From NCBI RefSeq assembly GCF_035013185.1, contig NZ_JAYGJO010000021.1, positions 35,413 to 99,412 of the forward strand: 64,000 nucleotides of DNA. The letters are read 5' to 3'. The stretch is from Acerihabitans sp035013185. GTDB lineage: Bacteria; Pseudomonadota; Gammaproteobacteria; Enterobacterales; Enterobacteriaceae. Position 1 is the first letter of the stretch, and the number at the start of each line of letters is the position of its first letter. The notes beneath the pieces are model-generated. The model ran no database searches and was not told the DNA's origin. It saw only the letters and a list, made by a program, of their open reading frames with translations. Position numbers and translations under genes: made by a program. Shown here one piece after another: positions 27,548 to 36,476 of this stretch.

Positions 27548-29215
27548 ATGAGTGAGGCAGAAGCCCGCCCAACTAACTTTATTCGTCAAATTATTGACGA
27601 AGATTTGGCCTCGGGTAAGCACCATACGGTGCATACTCGTTTTCCGCCGGAACCAAACGGTTATTTACATATTGGTCATGCGAAAGCGATATGCCTGAAT
27701 TTTGGTATCGCTCAGGACTACCATGGACAATGCAATTTGCGTTTTGACGATACCAATCCGGCAAAAGAAGATATCGAATTCGTCGATTCCATCAAGCAGG
27801 ATGTTCAATGGTTAGGATTTACCTGGAGCGGTAACATTCATTACTCCTCTGACTATTTTGACCGTCTACATGACTATGCTGTGGAATTGATCAAGAAAGG
27901 ATTAGCGTATGTGGACGAGCTTTCCCCTGACGCTATCCGGGAGTATCGCGGTAATCTGACGACACCTGGCAAAAACAGTCCATTTCGCGATCGTACCGTC
28001 GACGACAACCTGGCGTTGTTCACGATCATGCGCAACGGTGGCTTCTCAGAAGGTAGTGCCTGCCTGCGTGCCAAGATAGATATGGCCTCCTCGTTTATGG
28101 TCATGCGCGACCCGGTATTGTACCGGATCAAGTTCGCTGAACATCATCAGACCGGCAGTAAGTGGTGTATCTATCCGATGTACGATTTTACCCACTGTAT
28201 TTCCGATGCTCTGGAAGGGATCACCCATTCTTTGTGTACCCTGGAGTTCCAGGATAATCGCCGGTTGTATGATTGGGTGCTGGATAACATTAGCATTGAT
28301 TGCCATCCACACCAGTACGAGTTTTCCCGCCTCAATCTTGAATATGCCATCATGTCCAAGCGCAAGCTTACCCAGTTGGTGGCGGAACAGATCGTTGAAG
28401 GATGGGATGACCCGCGGATGCCAACCATTTCAGGTTTGCGACGTCGCGGTTATACCGCAGCGTCGATCCGCGAGTTTTGCCGGCGTATTGGCGTGACCAA
28501 ACAGGACAACAACGTGGAAATCGCCGCGTTGGAAGCCTGTATCCGCGAAGATTTGAACGACAGTGCTCCTCGGGCAATGGCGGTTATTGATCCGCTCAGA
28601 GTGGTTATCGAGAATTTCCCCGTTGATGAGCAAGAGTTGGTGACCATGCCGACCCATCCTAATAAACCTGAGATGGGCCACCGTGAGGTTGCGTTCAGCC
28701 GTGAGATTTATATCGATCGCGCGGACTTTCGTGAAGAGGCCAACAAGCAATACAAACGGCTGGTGTTGGGCAAAGAAGTGCGCCTGCGCAATGCCTACGT
28801 GATCAAAGCGGATCGGGTGGAGAAAGATGCCCAAGGTGAAATCACCACCCTTTATTGCAGTTATGATCCTGAGACCCTAAGCAAAGATCCGGCGGATGGC
28901 CGCAAGGTCAAGGGTGTGATCCATTGGGTATCGGTCACGCATGGGGTTGCAGCTGAGTTTCGGTTATACGATCGGCTGTTTAGCGATGCCAATCCTGCTG
29001 CGGCGGAGGATTTTCTTTCGACGCTGAATCCGCAATCGCTGGTGATTAAGCAAGGTTTTGTGGAAGCCAGCGTCTTAAACGCAGAAATAGGCCAGCCGTA
29101 CCAGTTTGAGCGTGAAGGCTATTTCTGTGCTGATAGTCGTTATTTCACCAAGCAGACGCCGGTGTTCAACCGCACCGTCGGCCTGCGAGATACCTGGACG
29201 AAAACCGGCGCCTGA
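27548..29215 (+). CDS. glnS: glutaminyl-tRNA synthetase
   Basis: Class I synthetase that charges tRNA-Gln. The 555 residues show PPEPNGYLHIGHAKAI with HIGH at residues 41-44, and the second motif VMSKRK in IMSKRKLTQL. It uses the three tRNA-Gln genes of the operon at 17883-18330. The start MSEAEARPTNFI matches the family. It is single-gene, with a terminator at 29242. Confidence 0.97.
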   Translation: MSEAEARPTNFIRQIIDEDLASGKHHTVHTRFPPEPNGYLHIGHAKAICLNFGIAQDYHGQCNLRFDDTNPAKEDIEFVDSIKQDVQWLGFTWSGNIHYSSDYFDRLHDYAVELIKKGLAYVDELSPDAIREYRGNLTTPGKNSPFRDRTVDDNLALFTIMRNGGFSEGSACLRAKIDMASSFMVMRDPVLYRIKFAEHHQTGSKWCIYPMYDFTHCISDALEGITHSLCTLEFQDNRRLYDWVLDNISIDCHPHQYEFSRLNLEYAIMSKRKLTQLVAEQIVEGWDDPRMPTISGLRRRGYTAASIREFCRRIGVTKQDNNVEIAALEACIREDLNDSAPRAMAVIDPLRVVIENFPVDEQELVTMPTHPNKPEMGHREVAFSREIYIDRADFREEANKQYKRLVLGKEVRLRNAYVIKADRVEKDAQGEITTLYCSYDPETLSKDPADGRKVKGVIHWVSVTHGVAAEFRLYDRLFSDANPAAAEDFLSTLNPQSLVIKQGFVEASVLNAEIGQPYQFEREGYFCADSRYFTKQTPVFNRTVGLRDTWTKTGA

Positions 29216-29241
29216 TGGCTGGTTACCTTCGTGCTAATACC

Positions 29242-29265
29242 AACGCTGCCGAGGCAGCGTTTTTT
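29242..29265 (+). terminator. glnS terminator
   Basis: Stem aacgctgcc-ga-ggcagcgtt followed by a T run. Confidence 0.9.
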
Positions 29266-29267
29266 AT

Positions 29268-29573
29268 GTGCGCTGGTCATGGCGCGTAGCGCCTTTGGGT
29301 ATTTTGATCTGTGGCACTGGGATCGGTATATCCATTACAGCCAATAAGTTACGCGGTATCCGGGCGGTAGTATGCCGCGAACCTTACTCGGCCCGGTTGT
29401 CGCGCCAGCATAACGATACCCATATTCTGGCATTTGGCGCGCGGGTGGTGGGCTGTGGGTTAGCAAAAATGATCGTGGATAGCGGGTTGACGGCAGGATT
29501 TGAAGGGAAGCGGCACCAGCGACGGATTGATCTTATAAGTCAAATCGAACGCGAAGAAGAGGGTAACAACTAA
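29268..29573 (+). pseudogene. ribose-5-phosphate isomerase B fragment (N-terminus missing)
   Basis: A 101-codon frame whose part from about 29290 reads GILICGTGIGISITANKLRG, AVVCREPYSARLSRQHNDTH and AFGARVVGCGLAKMIVD. This matches the C-terminal two-thirds of RpiB (full protein about 149 residues). The catalytic Cys (CGTGIG) and His (RQHND) are present. The first 60 or so residues, with the Asp-His pair (DHVG in E. coli), are missing, because the frame begins within or just past the glnS terminator and has no matching upstream sequence. It is a relic or a transferred fragment and is unlikely to be active. Confidence 0.8.
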
Positions 29574-29688
29574 CAAAACGCCGCCTGGTTGCTGGTTGCC
29601 TGGCGGACGTTGGGATGATTGGCGTAGCCTTTTAAGTAAACAAGTTAAGCAAACAAGTTAAGCAAACAGGGTTACGTTTGAAGACCTG

Positions 29689-30159
29689 TTACTCTTGGGT
29701 GCTATTTAGCACATCTTTATGATCGTGCAGAGTTTCGTCTTCACGGCAGTTGCCGTCTTCACAATGTCCGTAAAGATATAAACTGTGGTTAGTCAGTTTG
29801 ATATTGTGTTTTTTGGCGATATCACGCTGGCGCGCCTCAATGAATTCATCACGGAATTCGATCACTTTGCCACAGTCCAGACAGATCAAATGATCATGAT
29901 GATATTGCTGGGTTAATTCAAAAACGGATTTACCGCCTTCAAAGTTATGGCGGGTGACGATACCGGCGTCATCAAACTGATTCAGTACACGATACACCGT
30001 AGCCAAGCCAATTTCTTCACCCATATCAATGAGTTTTTTGTAGAGATCCTCCGCACTGACGTGATGGCATTCCGGAGCTTGCAACACTTCCAGAATCTTC
30101 AGTCTGGGAAGGGTGACTTTCAGGCCGGCCTTCTTCAATGCAATATTATTGTCAGTCAT
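29689..30159 (-). CDS. fur: ferric uptake regulator
   Basis: Fe2+-dependent repressor of iron uptake. The 156 residues (E. coli 148) have the winged helix early (MTDNNIALKKAGLKVTLPRLKILEVLQ) and the metal segment YHHDHLICLDCGKVIEF, with zinc cysteines in CLDCG and a second pair in CEDGNCRED. The gene is on the minus strand below fldA, as in E. coli. A candidate upstream ORF (30205-30152) overlaps its start. Confidence 0.96.
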   Translation of the reverse strand: MTDNNIALKKAGLKVTLPRLKILEVLQAPECHHVSAEDLYKKLIDMGEEIGLATVYRVLNQFDDAGIVTRHNFEGGKSVFELTQQYHHDHLICLDCGKVIEFRDEFIEARQRDIAKKHNIKLTNHSLYLYGHCEDGNCREDETLHDHKDVLNSTQE

Positions 30160-30205
30160 GCGGGTATAGTCCTGTTACTTTGAGAATCTGATTGTAGGCT
30201 AACAT
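30152..30205 (-). CDS. uof: possible fur leader ORF (uof-like)
   Basis: A 17-residue frame reading MLAYNQILKVTGLYPHD whose TGA lies within the first codons of fur, in the overlap CATGACTGA. The last residues VTG..PHD match, as I remember it, the end of the E. coli uof peptide (28 codons), which overlaps fur and couples its translation. Only the C-terminal end is shared and the start codon has no strong ribosome site, so the true start is uncertain. Confidence 0.55.
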   Translation of the reverse strand: MLAYNQILKVTGLYPHD

Positions 30206-30487
30206 AGCCTATAACATCGGTCGGCCCGAAAAATATGACGTCACCTCATTATAAGACTGCCTGTCCAAAATGAAAACTACGCCTTGTTAACCACTATAGC
30301 CCGTTTTGTGGGGCACATTTTGCAACATTTTAATGAAAAAGGCGAAACTGCTGCACTATTGTACCGCTTTGTGAGCGAAAGCTAAAAATTTGTATCTATT
30401 CATTCGACAGGGAGAACCTATCGACAAGTAAGACTGGCCGCCACAATGGATGACGGCCGACGTATTTTGTCAGTGCCGGATGATCAA
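30206..30487 (-). promoter_or_regulatory. fur upstream region
   Basis: No further gene. A -10 like TATAAT lies at 30248-30253 on the minus strand. A -35 match is poor. No clear Fur box was seen, so self-regulation is not supported from sequence alone. Confidence 0.4.
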
Positions 30488-31003
30488 TTAACCGAGTTTC
30501 AATTCCTGGCTAATATGTTTAACCCAGCCATCAACACGTTCGTTGGTCAGTTCAGGCTGGCGATCTTCATCAATGGCCAGTCCGATAAAATGAGTGTCGT
30601 CCGCCAGCCCCTTTGAGGCTTCGAAATGATAACCTGCAGTCGGCCAGTGACCGATGATAGTGGCACCGTTCGGTTCGATAATGTCGCGGATAGTGCCCAT
30701 GGCATCACAAAAATACTCTGCATAGTCTTCCTGGTCACCACATCCGAACAGGGCGACGGTTTTACCGGAGAAGTCAATTTCCTCAAGTGTAGGGAAAAAA
30801 TCATCCCAGTCACACTGTGCTTCACCGTAATACCAGGTAGGGATGCCCAACAACAGCGTATCGAACCTTGCCAGATCTTCCTTACTGCTTTTGGCAATGT
30901 CATGAACTTCAGCAACGTCAGGCCCAAGTTGCTTCTGGATCATTTTGGCAATATTTTCGGTATTGCCGGTGTCACTGCCAAAAAAAATGCCTACAGTTGC
31001 CAT
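30488..31003 (-). CDS. fldA: flavodoxin I
   Basis: FMN electron carrier used by many reductases. The 171 residues (E. coli 176) start MATVGIFFGSDTGNTENIAKMI, containing the phosphate-binding loop SDTGNT. Later FMN-loop residues include GIPTWYYGEAQCDW and GCGDQEDYAEYFCDAMG. It lies between ybfE and fur. Confidence 0.97.
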   Translation of the reverse strand: MATVGIFFGSDTGNTENIAKMIQKQLGPDVAEVHDIAKSSKEDLARFDTLLLGIPTWYYGEAQCDWDDFFPTLEEIDFSGKTVALFGCGDQEDYAEYFCDAMGTIRDIIEPNGATIIGHWPTAGYHFEASKGLADDTHFIGLAIDEDRQPELTNERVDGWVKHISQELKLG

Positions 31004-31182
31004 GAATTTGAAAACCTCTTAAATATTAAGGATATGTTCTGTAATAGGATCATTTAGGTTCCCGGGCAATGATAGCAGACCATATCAACAGGAGGAACTC
31101 GTTCTGCCAGGGTTTTGTTGCAAAATCCGTCTCTTTAGGCGCGCAGTACCGACAAAGCGCGTCGCCGCCGGGCGGTAGTCGG

Positions 31183-31482
31183 TTACTCTTCCCGCTCGGC
31201 CGCTGCCTGTTGCCGCTCCAGCTCGGCCAGTAAAATCAATTCAATCAGTTCACTGCGCGACAGATTTTGCCGACAGGCCAACTCATTTAACGCATCCACC
31301 GCCTGGGCGTTGATTTTTAGTTCGACCCGGCGCAGGCCACGTACTTTATCTCGTCGCAGCTGGTTACGCTTGTTGATGCGCAACTGTTCATCGCGGGACA
31401 GTGGGTTGGTCTTCGGGCGGCCCGGACGTCGCTCATCAATAAACAAATCCAGGGTGGTGCGGTCCGTTTGTTCTTTTGCCAT
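31183..31482 (-). CDS. ybfE: YbfE family protein
   Basis: Small charged protein (99 residues; E. coli 97). Its C-terminal part is ribbon-helix-helix-like (ALNELACRQNLSRSELIELILLAELER). In E. coli it is described as LexA-regulated. I did not find a convincing LexA box (CTG-N10-CAG) near its start, so that regulation is not supported here. It lies between ybfF and fldA. Function unknown. Confidence 0.9.
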   Translation of the reverse strand: MAKEQTDRTTLDLFIDERRPGRPKTNPLSRDEQLRINKRNQLRRDKVRGLRRVELKINAQAVDALNELACRQNLSRSELIELILLAELERQQAAAEREE

Positions 31483-31834
31483 AGGTCATGAAGGGATTGT
31501 GCATCAAAAAGCGGGCGGGCAATGGCCGCGACGGCAAACCTGCTGCTGGTTTCACCGTTGGGGAACGATCACCCGTTACGTTATTTTCCCCGACTTCAGG
31601 CCTGGAAAAATAAATACCCTAAATAATTCGAGTAGCAAGAATGCGGTAACCTCAAACATCCCCAATGCGTACTGAGCGGCTGGGGGATGGCAAAATCAAC
31701 GCACCTGCAACACAAACTATGACGGTACAGCGCGCCATGTTACCCCACCCCGACCTGATACGACAATAATAAACTCAAGCTTGTCCAGTGTACCGTCCAT
31801 AACGGCCAACGAGGCTTACCGGTAGCTCATCATG
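31483..31834. repeat. ybfF-ybfE gap with diverged ERIC in reverse orientation
   Basis: An ERIC-like sequence spans about 31614-31727 (ataccctaaataattcgagt at one end, actatgacggta at the other). Only the ends match, so it is old. No other feature is seen. Confidence 0.55.
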
Positions 31835-32608
31835 TTACGCCTCTAATCCGTCCAAAAAACGCTCAATGGCGCGCAGCGTCGCTGCGGGTTTTTCCGCATG
31901 GACCCAGTGACCTGCACCGGCCACCACATGGGCCCGCGCCTGTGGAAACTGTCGTTGGATCGCACTTCGATAGCCATCGTCCAAATAAGCGGATTTTTCA
32001 CCACGGACAAATAATACCGGGCCATTCCAGGGTGCCGATTCCCGCCAATTGATGAGCGCAGGGTAATTCTGCCATAGGGCCTCAAGGTTAAACCGCCATT
32101 CTCCCTGATGAAATGATTTCAGCAGAAATTGGATCGTGCCGGGATCGGCGATATCCTCGCGCATCAACGCTGCCGCTTCAGTCCGGTGGGTCACACCGGC
32201 GGCACTGACGTTGCGCAGTGCGGTGAACACATTGTCGTGATGGCGCTCGGCATAGGCCACCGGGGCCATATCAATGACCACCAGTGCGTGGATGCGTTCG
32301 CCAAGACGTGCGGACAATCTCATCGCCACCTTACCGCCCATGGAATGGCCTATCACAATACAGTTTTCCATGGCCAATTGGTCCAGCAAGGCCGCCACGT
32401 CACTGCTCATGGCATCATAACCGGCGTCGGCATCGTGAGGTGATAGCCCATGGTTGCGTAGATCAATTTGCAACGTGGTGTGGCGCTCTTGCAGTGGCCG
32501 GGCCAACACACCAAGATTATCCAGGCTGCCGAACAGACCGTGCAATAACACTACCGCTGGACTACCGTCGTCACGTAGGGCCGGTTGCAGACGATAATGT
32601 AATTTCAT
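31835..32608 (-). CDS. ybfF: YbfF-family alpha/beta-hydrolase (esterase)
   Basis: Alpha/beta-hydrolase with 257 residues from the second of two adjacent ATGs (agagg at 6 bases), as in E. coli (254). The nucleophile elbow is GHSMGG and the oxyanion region is LLHGLFGSLDN. An Asp in NRHG-like RNHGLS and the final His in GAGHWVHAEK complete the triad area. E. coli YbfF hydrolyses short acyl esters; the natural substrate is not known. It is divergent from seqA. Confidence 0.9.
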   Translation of the reverse strand: MKLHYRLQPALRDDGSPAVVLLHGLFGSLDNLGVLARPLQERHTTLQIDLRNHGLSPHDADAGYDAMSSDVAALLDQLAMENCIVIGHSMGGKVAMRLSARLGERIHALVVIDMAPVAYAERHHDNVFTALRNVSAAGVTHRTEAAALMREDIADPGTIQFLLKSFHQGEWRFNLEALWQNYPALINWRESAPWNGPVLFVRGEKSAYLDDGYRSAIQRQFPQARAHVVAGAGHWVHAEKPAATLRAIERFLDGLEA

Positions 32609-32811
32609 CATAATCCTCTTAACGACGGGAAAGTCAGTAAGCGTATCATGAGTTTCCACCCCTTGCGCCGCAAAAAAACGCCTTTGTCGGCCATCCTCGT
32701 CGGGGGTTAATCCGACTTTTTACACAAGTCCGCTACTAGCGCTATTCGCCGGAGCGGTTTAGCTTGTATAATCCTGTTGATTGATTTATGAGAAGAAAGC
32801 CCCGGGAAAAG

Positions 32812-33360
32812 ATGAAAACTATTGAAGTCGACGAAGACCTGTACCGCTATATCGCTGGTCATACCCAACATATTGGCGAAAGCGCCTCGGATATTTTGCG
32901 CCGCATGCTCAAGTTTGACGCGCAAAACCGTAGCGTAGCTCAAGCCAAACCGGCGCAGCAACAGATGCAGCAACCGGAGCCGTCCCAACCGGATGCCGTC
33001 ACGCCGCTGCGCGATCGGGTGAGGACGATGCGCGAGTTGTTGCTCTCCGATATCTATGCGGAACAGCGCAAGGCAGTCGATCGCTTTACGCTGGTGCTGA
33101 CCACCCTATATCAGATCTCTCCCGCGCAGTTCGCTGAGGTGGCAGATCTCCTCCATGGCCGGACTCGCACCTATTTTGCCGCTGATGAACAGACACTTTT
33201 GCAAAATGGCAGCCATACTAAACCAAAGCAGGTGCCTGAAACGCCGTATTGGGTGATTACCAATACAAATACCGATCGTAAACGGAGCATGGTGGAACAC
33301 ATTATGCTGGCCATGCAGTTCCCGGTGGAACTGACGGATAAAGTTTGCGGTACCATTTGA
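32812..33360 (+). CDS. seqA: replication initiation regulator SeqA
   Basis: Binds hemimethylated GATC sites and blocks premature re-initiation at oriC. The start at 32812 (MKTIEVDEDLYRYIAGHTQ) has gggaaa upstream and gives 182 residues (E. coli 181). The N-terminal ribbon-helix-helix/oligomerisation part is followed by a Gln/Pro-rich linker and a DNA-binding C-terminal domain (RKRSMVEHIMLAM). It is just upstream of pgm, as in E. coli. Confidence 0.96.
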   Translation: MKTIEVDEDLYRYIAGHTQHIGESASDILRRMLKFDAQNRSVAQAKPAQQQMQQPEPSQPDAVTPLRDRVRTMRELLLSDIYAEQRKAVDRFTLVLTTLYQISPAQFAEVADLLHGRTRTYFAADEQTLLQNGSHTKPKQVPETPYWVITNTNTDRKRSMVEHIMLAMQFPVELTDKVCGTI

Positions 33361-33371
33361 TCATTTAAATA

Positions 33372-33437
33372 TATACCCTGAATAATTCGCGTTGCAGGAA
33401 AGCCAGCACACCAGCAACCTGAAGCATGACGGGTATA
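33372..33437 (-). repeat. short ERIC derivative (66 bp) between seqA and pgm
   Basis: Both ERIC ends are kept (tataccctgaataattcgcg and gcatgacgggtata) but most of the core is missing. It ends 22 bases before the pgm ATG. Confidence 0.7.
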
Positions 33438-33458
33438 GCAGCCAAGGGAGAAGTACCG

Positions 33459-35102
33459 ATGGCTAATAGCCCCCGCGCTGGGCAACCCGCCCAGCAAAGC
33501 GATTTAATTAATGTCGCGCAGTTGACCTCTCAGTACTATGTATTAAGTCCAGAACCGGGCAATCCAGCCCATGCGGTAAAATTCGGTACCTCGGGCCATC
33601 GTGGCAGCGCGGGGCGTCACAGTTTCAATGAAGCGCATATTCTGGCAATTAGCCAGGCGATAGCCGAACAGCGTCGTAGCCAGGGCATCACCGGGCCCTG
33701 TTATGTTGGCAAGGATACCCATGCTTTATCCGAACCGGCATTTATCTCCGTGTTAGAAGTGCTCAGCGCCAACGGCGTTGAGGTGATTATTCAGCAGGAT
33801 AACGGTTTTACGCCGACGCCCGCGATCTCCAATGCGATCCTGACGCACAATCGTGCTGGTGCCCCCCAGGCTGATGGCATCGTGATCACTCCCTCCCATA
33901 ATCCTCCAGAAGATGGTGGGATTAAATACAACCCACCTAACGGCGGACCGGCCGACACCAATCTGACCACGGTGATTGAAGAACGCGCCAACGTTCTGCT
34001 GGCCGAAGGTTTGCGCGGCGTGAAACGCCAGACACTGGATGCGGCTTGGCAAAGTGGACATATTCACGCACAGGATTTGGTTCAGGCGTACGTTGAAGGG
34101 CTGGCTGAGGTCGTGGATATGGCAGCCATTCAAAAAGCCGGGCTCAAGCTGGGAGTCGATCCTCTGGGCGGCTCAGGTATCGCCTACTGGCAGCGGATTG
34201 CGGAATTTTACCAGTTGGATTTGACGTTGGTAAATGAAGAGATTGATCAAACCTTCCGGTTTATGCATCTCGATCATGACGGCATTATCCGTATGGATTG
34301 CTCCTCGCCATGGGCCATGACCGGCCTGCTGGCGCTGCGTGATAAATTCGACCTGGCGTTGGCCAACGATCCAGACTACGACCGTCATGGCATCGTGACG
34401 CCTGCGGGGTTGATGAACCCCAACCATTTCCTGGCGGTAGCGATTAATTACCTCTTTCAGCACCGTCCGCAATGGGGCGCCGACGTGGCGGTGGGTAAAA
34501 CCCTGGTATCAAGCGCGATGATTGACCGCGTGGTGGCTGATCTGGGGCGTCGACTGGTGGAGGTTCCGGTCGGATTTAAATGGTTTGTCGACGGTCTGTT
34601 TGACGGCAGCCTGGGTTTTGGCGGAGAAGAGAGCGCCGGCGCGTCGTTTTTGCGTTTTAACGGGCAGCCTTGGTCCACGGATAAGGACGGCATTATTATG
34701 TGCCTACTGGCCGCGGAAATTACGGCGGTTACCGGTAAAAACCCGCAGCAACATTATGATGAGCTAGCACAACGTTTTGGCGCGCCCAGCTATAACCGCA
34801 TTCAGGCCTCTGCCACCCATGCCCAGAAAGCCATCCTGGGAAAACTGTCGCCGGACAGGGTCAGCGCCAGTACCCTGGCGGGTGACCCCATTACCGATCG
34901 CCTGACCGAAGCCCCGGGCAACGGTGCCTCTATTGGTGGCCTAAAGGTGATGACCAAGAATGGTTGGTTTGCGGCGAGGCCATCAGGCACCGAAGAAGCT
35001 TACAAAATCTATTGTGAGAGTTTCCTCGGCGCTGAACATCGTGCCCAAATTGAAAAAGAAGCGGTGGACATTGTCAATCAGGCGCTGGCAGGAGCTAAGT
35101 AA
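33459..35102 (+). CDS. pgm: phosphoglucomutase
   Basis: Interconverts glucose-1-P and glucose-6-P. The start at 33459 (MANSPRAGQPAQQ) has aagggag at 8 bases and gives 547 residues (E. coli 546). The phosphoserine loop is ITPSHNPPEDGG. Metal-binding DPDYDRHG and the sugar-binding GGEESAGA also match. It is followed by a strong terminator at 35141. Confidence 0.97.
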   Translation: MANSPRAGQPAQQSDLINVAQLTSQYYVLSPEPGNPAHAVKFGTSGHRGSAGRHSFNEAHILAISQAIAEQRRSQGITGPCYVGKDTHALSEPAFISVLEVLSANGVEVIIQQDNGFTPTPAISNAILTHNRAGAPQADGIVITPSHNPPEDGGIKYNPPNGGPADTNLTTVIEERANVLLAEGLRGVKRQTLDAAWQSGHIHAQDLVQAYVEGLAEVVDMAAIQKAGLKLGVDPLGGSGIAYWQRIAEFYQLDLTLVNEEIDQTFRFMHLDHDGIIRMDCSSPWAMTGLLALRDKFDLALANDPDYDRHGIVTPAGLMNPNHFLAVAINYLFQHRPQWGADVAVGKTLVSSAMIDRVVADLGRRLVEVPVGFKWFVDGLFDGSLGFGGEESAGASFLRFNGQPWSTDKDGIIMCLLAAEITAVTGKNPQQHYDELAQRFGAPSYNRIQASATHAQKAILGKLSPDRVSASTLAGDPITDRLTEAPGNGASIGGLKVMTKNGWFAARPSGTEEAYKIYCESFLGAEHRAQIEKEAVDIVNQALAGAK

Positions 35103-35140
35103 CGCCCCATGCCGGACGGTCAGCGACAGTGTCAACCTAC

Positions 35141-35174
35141 AACCGGCGGGCCCAATTTGGGCCGCCGGTTTTTT
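35141..35174 (+). terminator. pgm terminator
   Basis: Long stem aaccggcgggccc / gggccgccggtt followed by a T run. Confidence 0.92.
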
Positions 35175-35200
35175 ATTGATAATGACGTGCCGGCCCCGGA

Positions 35201-35629
35201 TTAACCAAGAGCGACCATCAGCGCGCCGGCGGTAATTAACACCACCCCGGCACCGGCTATCAGCGACACTTTTTCCCCAAACAGGATCACGGCCATGATC
35301 ACCGCAAACACCACACTGAGCTTATCGATGGGCGCCACTTGTGAAACATTGCCAAATTTAATCGCCATAAAATAAAATAACCATGACAGGGCGCCTGCCA
35401 CTCCGCTCAGTACAATACATCCCAGGGCCTTTTTATCCGCGAGTATATCGCTGACCAAATGTATTTTTCCCTGTACCACCACCACTCCAATCAAAAAAAC
35501 CGCCATCACCACCGACCGGATTGCGGTAGCACTGTTGGCGTCCAGGTGCTGCAAACCTATTTTGCCAAAAATCGCCACCAAAGAGGCTGTCAGGGCGGAA
35601 AGTAACGCATAAATCAGCCAAGTACTCAT
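35201..35629 (-). CDS. half-size EamA-family transporter
   Basis: A 142-residue membrane protein with one EamA domain (four or five helices) instead of the usual two. The segments STWLIYALLSALTASLVAIFG, AIRSVVMAVFLIGVVVV, LGCIVLSGVAGALSWLFYF and VIMAVILFGEKVSLIAGAGV are apolar. Stand-alone half-size EamA proteins are known; substrate unknown. ggag precedes the ATG at 7 bases. There is no E. coli K-12 counterpart at this place. Confidence 0.8.
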   Translation of the reverse strand: MSTWLIYALLSALTASLVAIFGKIGLQHLDANSATAIRSVVMAVFLIGVVVVQGKIHLVSDILADKKALGCIVLSGVAGALSWLFYFMAIKFGNVSQVAPIDKLSVVFAVIMAVILFGEKVSLIAGAGVVLITAGALMVALG

Positions 35630-35725
35630 GAAAGATCTCCACCACGGATGTGCTACTGCAGAAAACGATATAATTCAGCCCGAGCAAACAAGACTACAAC
35701 CTTAGTCGGCGGTAACCCAACGAAT

Positions 35726-36415
35726 TTAAAGCATAAAACGATAACCAATGCCGGTTTCAGTGAGCAAATGGTTGGGTTGGGCTGGGTCGGACTCCAGTTT
35801 TTGCCGCAAATGGCCCATATAAATGCGCAGATAGTGGCTATGCTCCACCGCGTTAGGCCCCCATACCTCGCGTAGTAAGTGGCGCTGGGTCAATACTTTG
35901 CCTTGGTGGGCTATGAGCGTGGCCAGCAGGCGAAACTCAATCGGGGTCAGATGAAGCAGCTCTCCTTTCCGGCTCACTTGGCGGTTGACCAAATCGACGC
36001 TAATCGCGCCAAAACAGACCAACTGTGATTTTTCCTCGCCGCGCAGCGGGCGGCGCAGAGCCACGCGCACCCGTGCCAGCAGTTCGCCGATACCGAAGGG
36101 TTTGGTTAAATAATCATCCGCACCCGCATCTAGAGCATCGATTTTATCCTGTTCATCGCTTCTGGCCGATAAGACCAGGATACCGATGGCACTCCATTGG
36201 CGCAGATCGCGGATAAAATCCACGCCGTTGCCATCGGGCAGTCCGAGATCAAGTACGATAAGATCCGGTTTACGGGTGGCGGTTTCTATTAGACCATTGG
36301 CCATGTTTTCCGCATCAAAAACCCGATACCCCTCACGCTCCAAGGCTTGGCGGACAAAACGGCGAATGGCATCTTCATCTTCGATTATCAGGATATTGGC
36401 AGTCAACGTGCTCAC
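35726..36415 (-). CDS. kdpE: KdpE-family response regulator, orphan
   Basis: OmpR-family regulator closely matching KdpE: receiver domain NILIIEDEDAIRRFVRQALE, phospho-Asp in IVLDLGLPDGNG, Lys in TKPFGIGEL, winged helix VEHSHYLRIYMGHLRQKLE. Start GTG 36415 with GGAGG gives 229 residues (E. coli 225). Neither kdpD nor kdpFABC is present next to it, and the 5' side shows only a possible kdpD end. It looks intact and lacks its sensor, so it may be cross-phosphorylated, constitutive or decaying. Confidence 0.9.
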   Translation of the reverse strand: MSTLTANILIIEDEDAIRRFVRQALEREGYRVFDAENMANGLIETATRKPDLIVLDLGLPDGNGVDFIRDLRQWSAIGILVLSARSDEQDKIDALDAGADDYLTKPFGIGELLARVRVALRRPLRGEEKSQLVCFGAISVDLVNRQVSRKGELLHLTPIEFRLLATLIAHQGKVLTQRHLLREVWGPNAVEHSHYLRIYMGHLRQKLESDPAQPNHLLTETGIGYRFML

Positions 36416-36476
36416 GTTTCCTCCGTTTGCGCCAACTCTGGCGTGTAGTAGCGTACCGGCCAGGTACCCACCTCTT
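36412..36476 (-). pseudogene. possible relic of the kdpD 3' end
   Basis: Upstream of kdpE, in the frame that ends at a TGA overlapping the kdpE GTG (GTGA), the last codons read VGTWPVRYYTPELAQTEET. With one indel the DNA resembles the KdpD end FRVTLP..TPEL. The frame is open for only about 20 codons. This is suggestive, not proven. Confidence 0.4.

Noticed and set aside
31483..31620. LexA box expected before ybfE
   Set aside because: No CTG-N10-CAG sequence with the right AT pattern was seen near the start.
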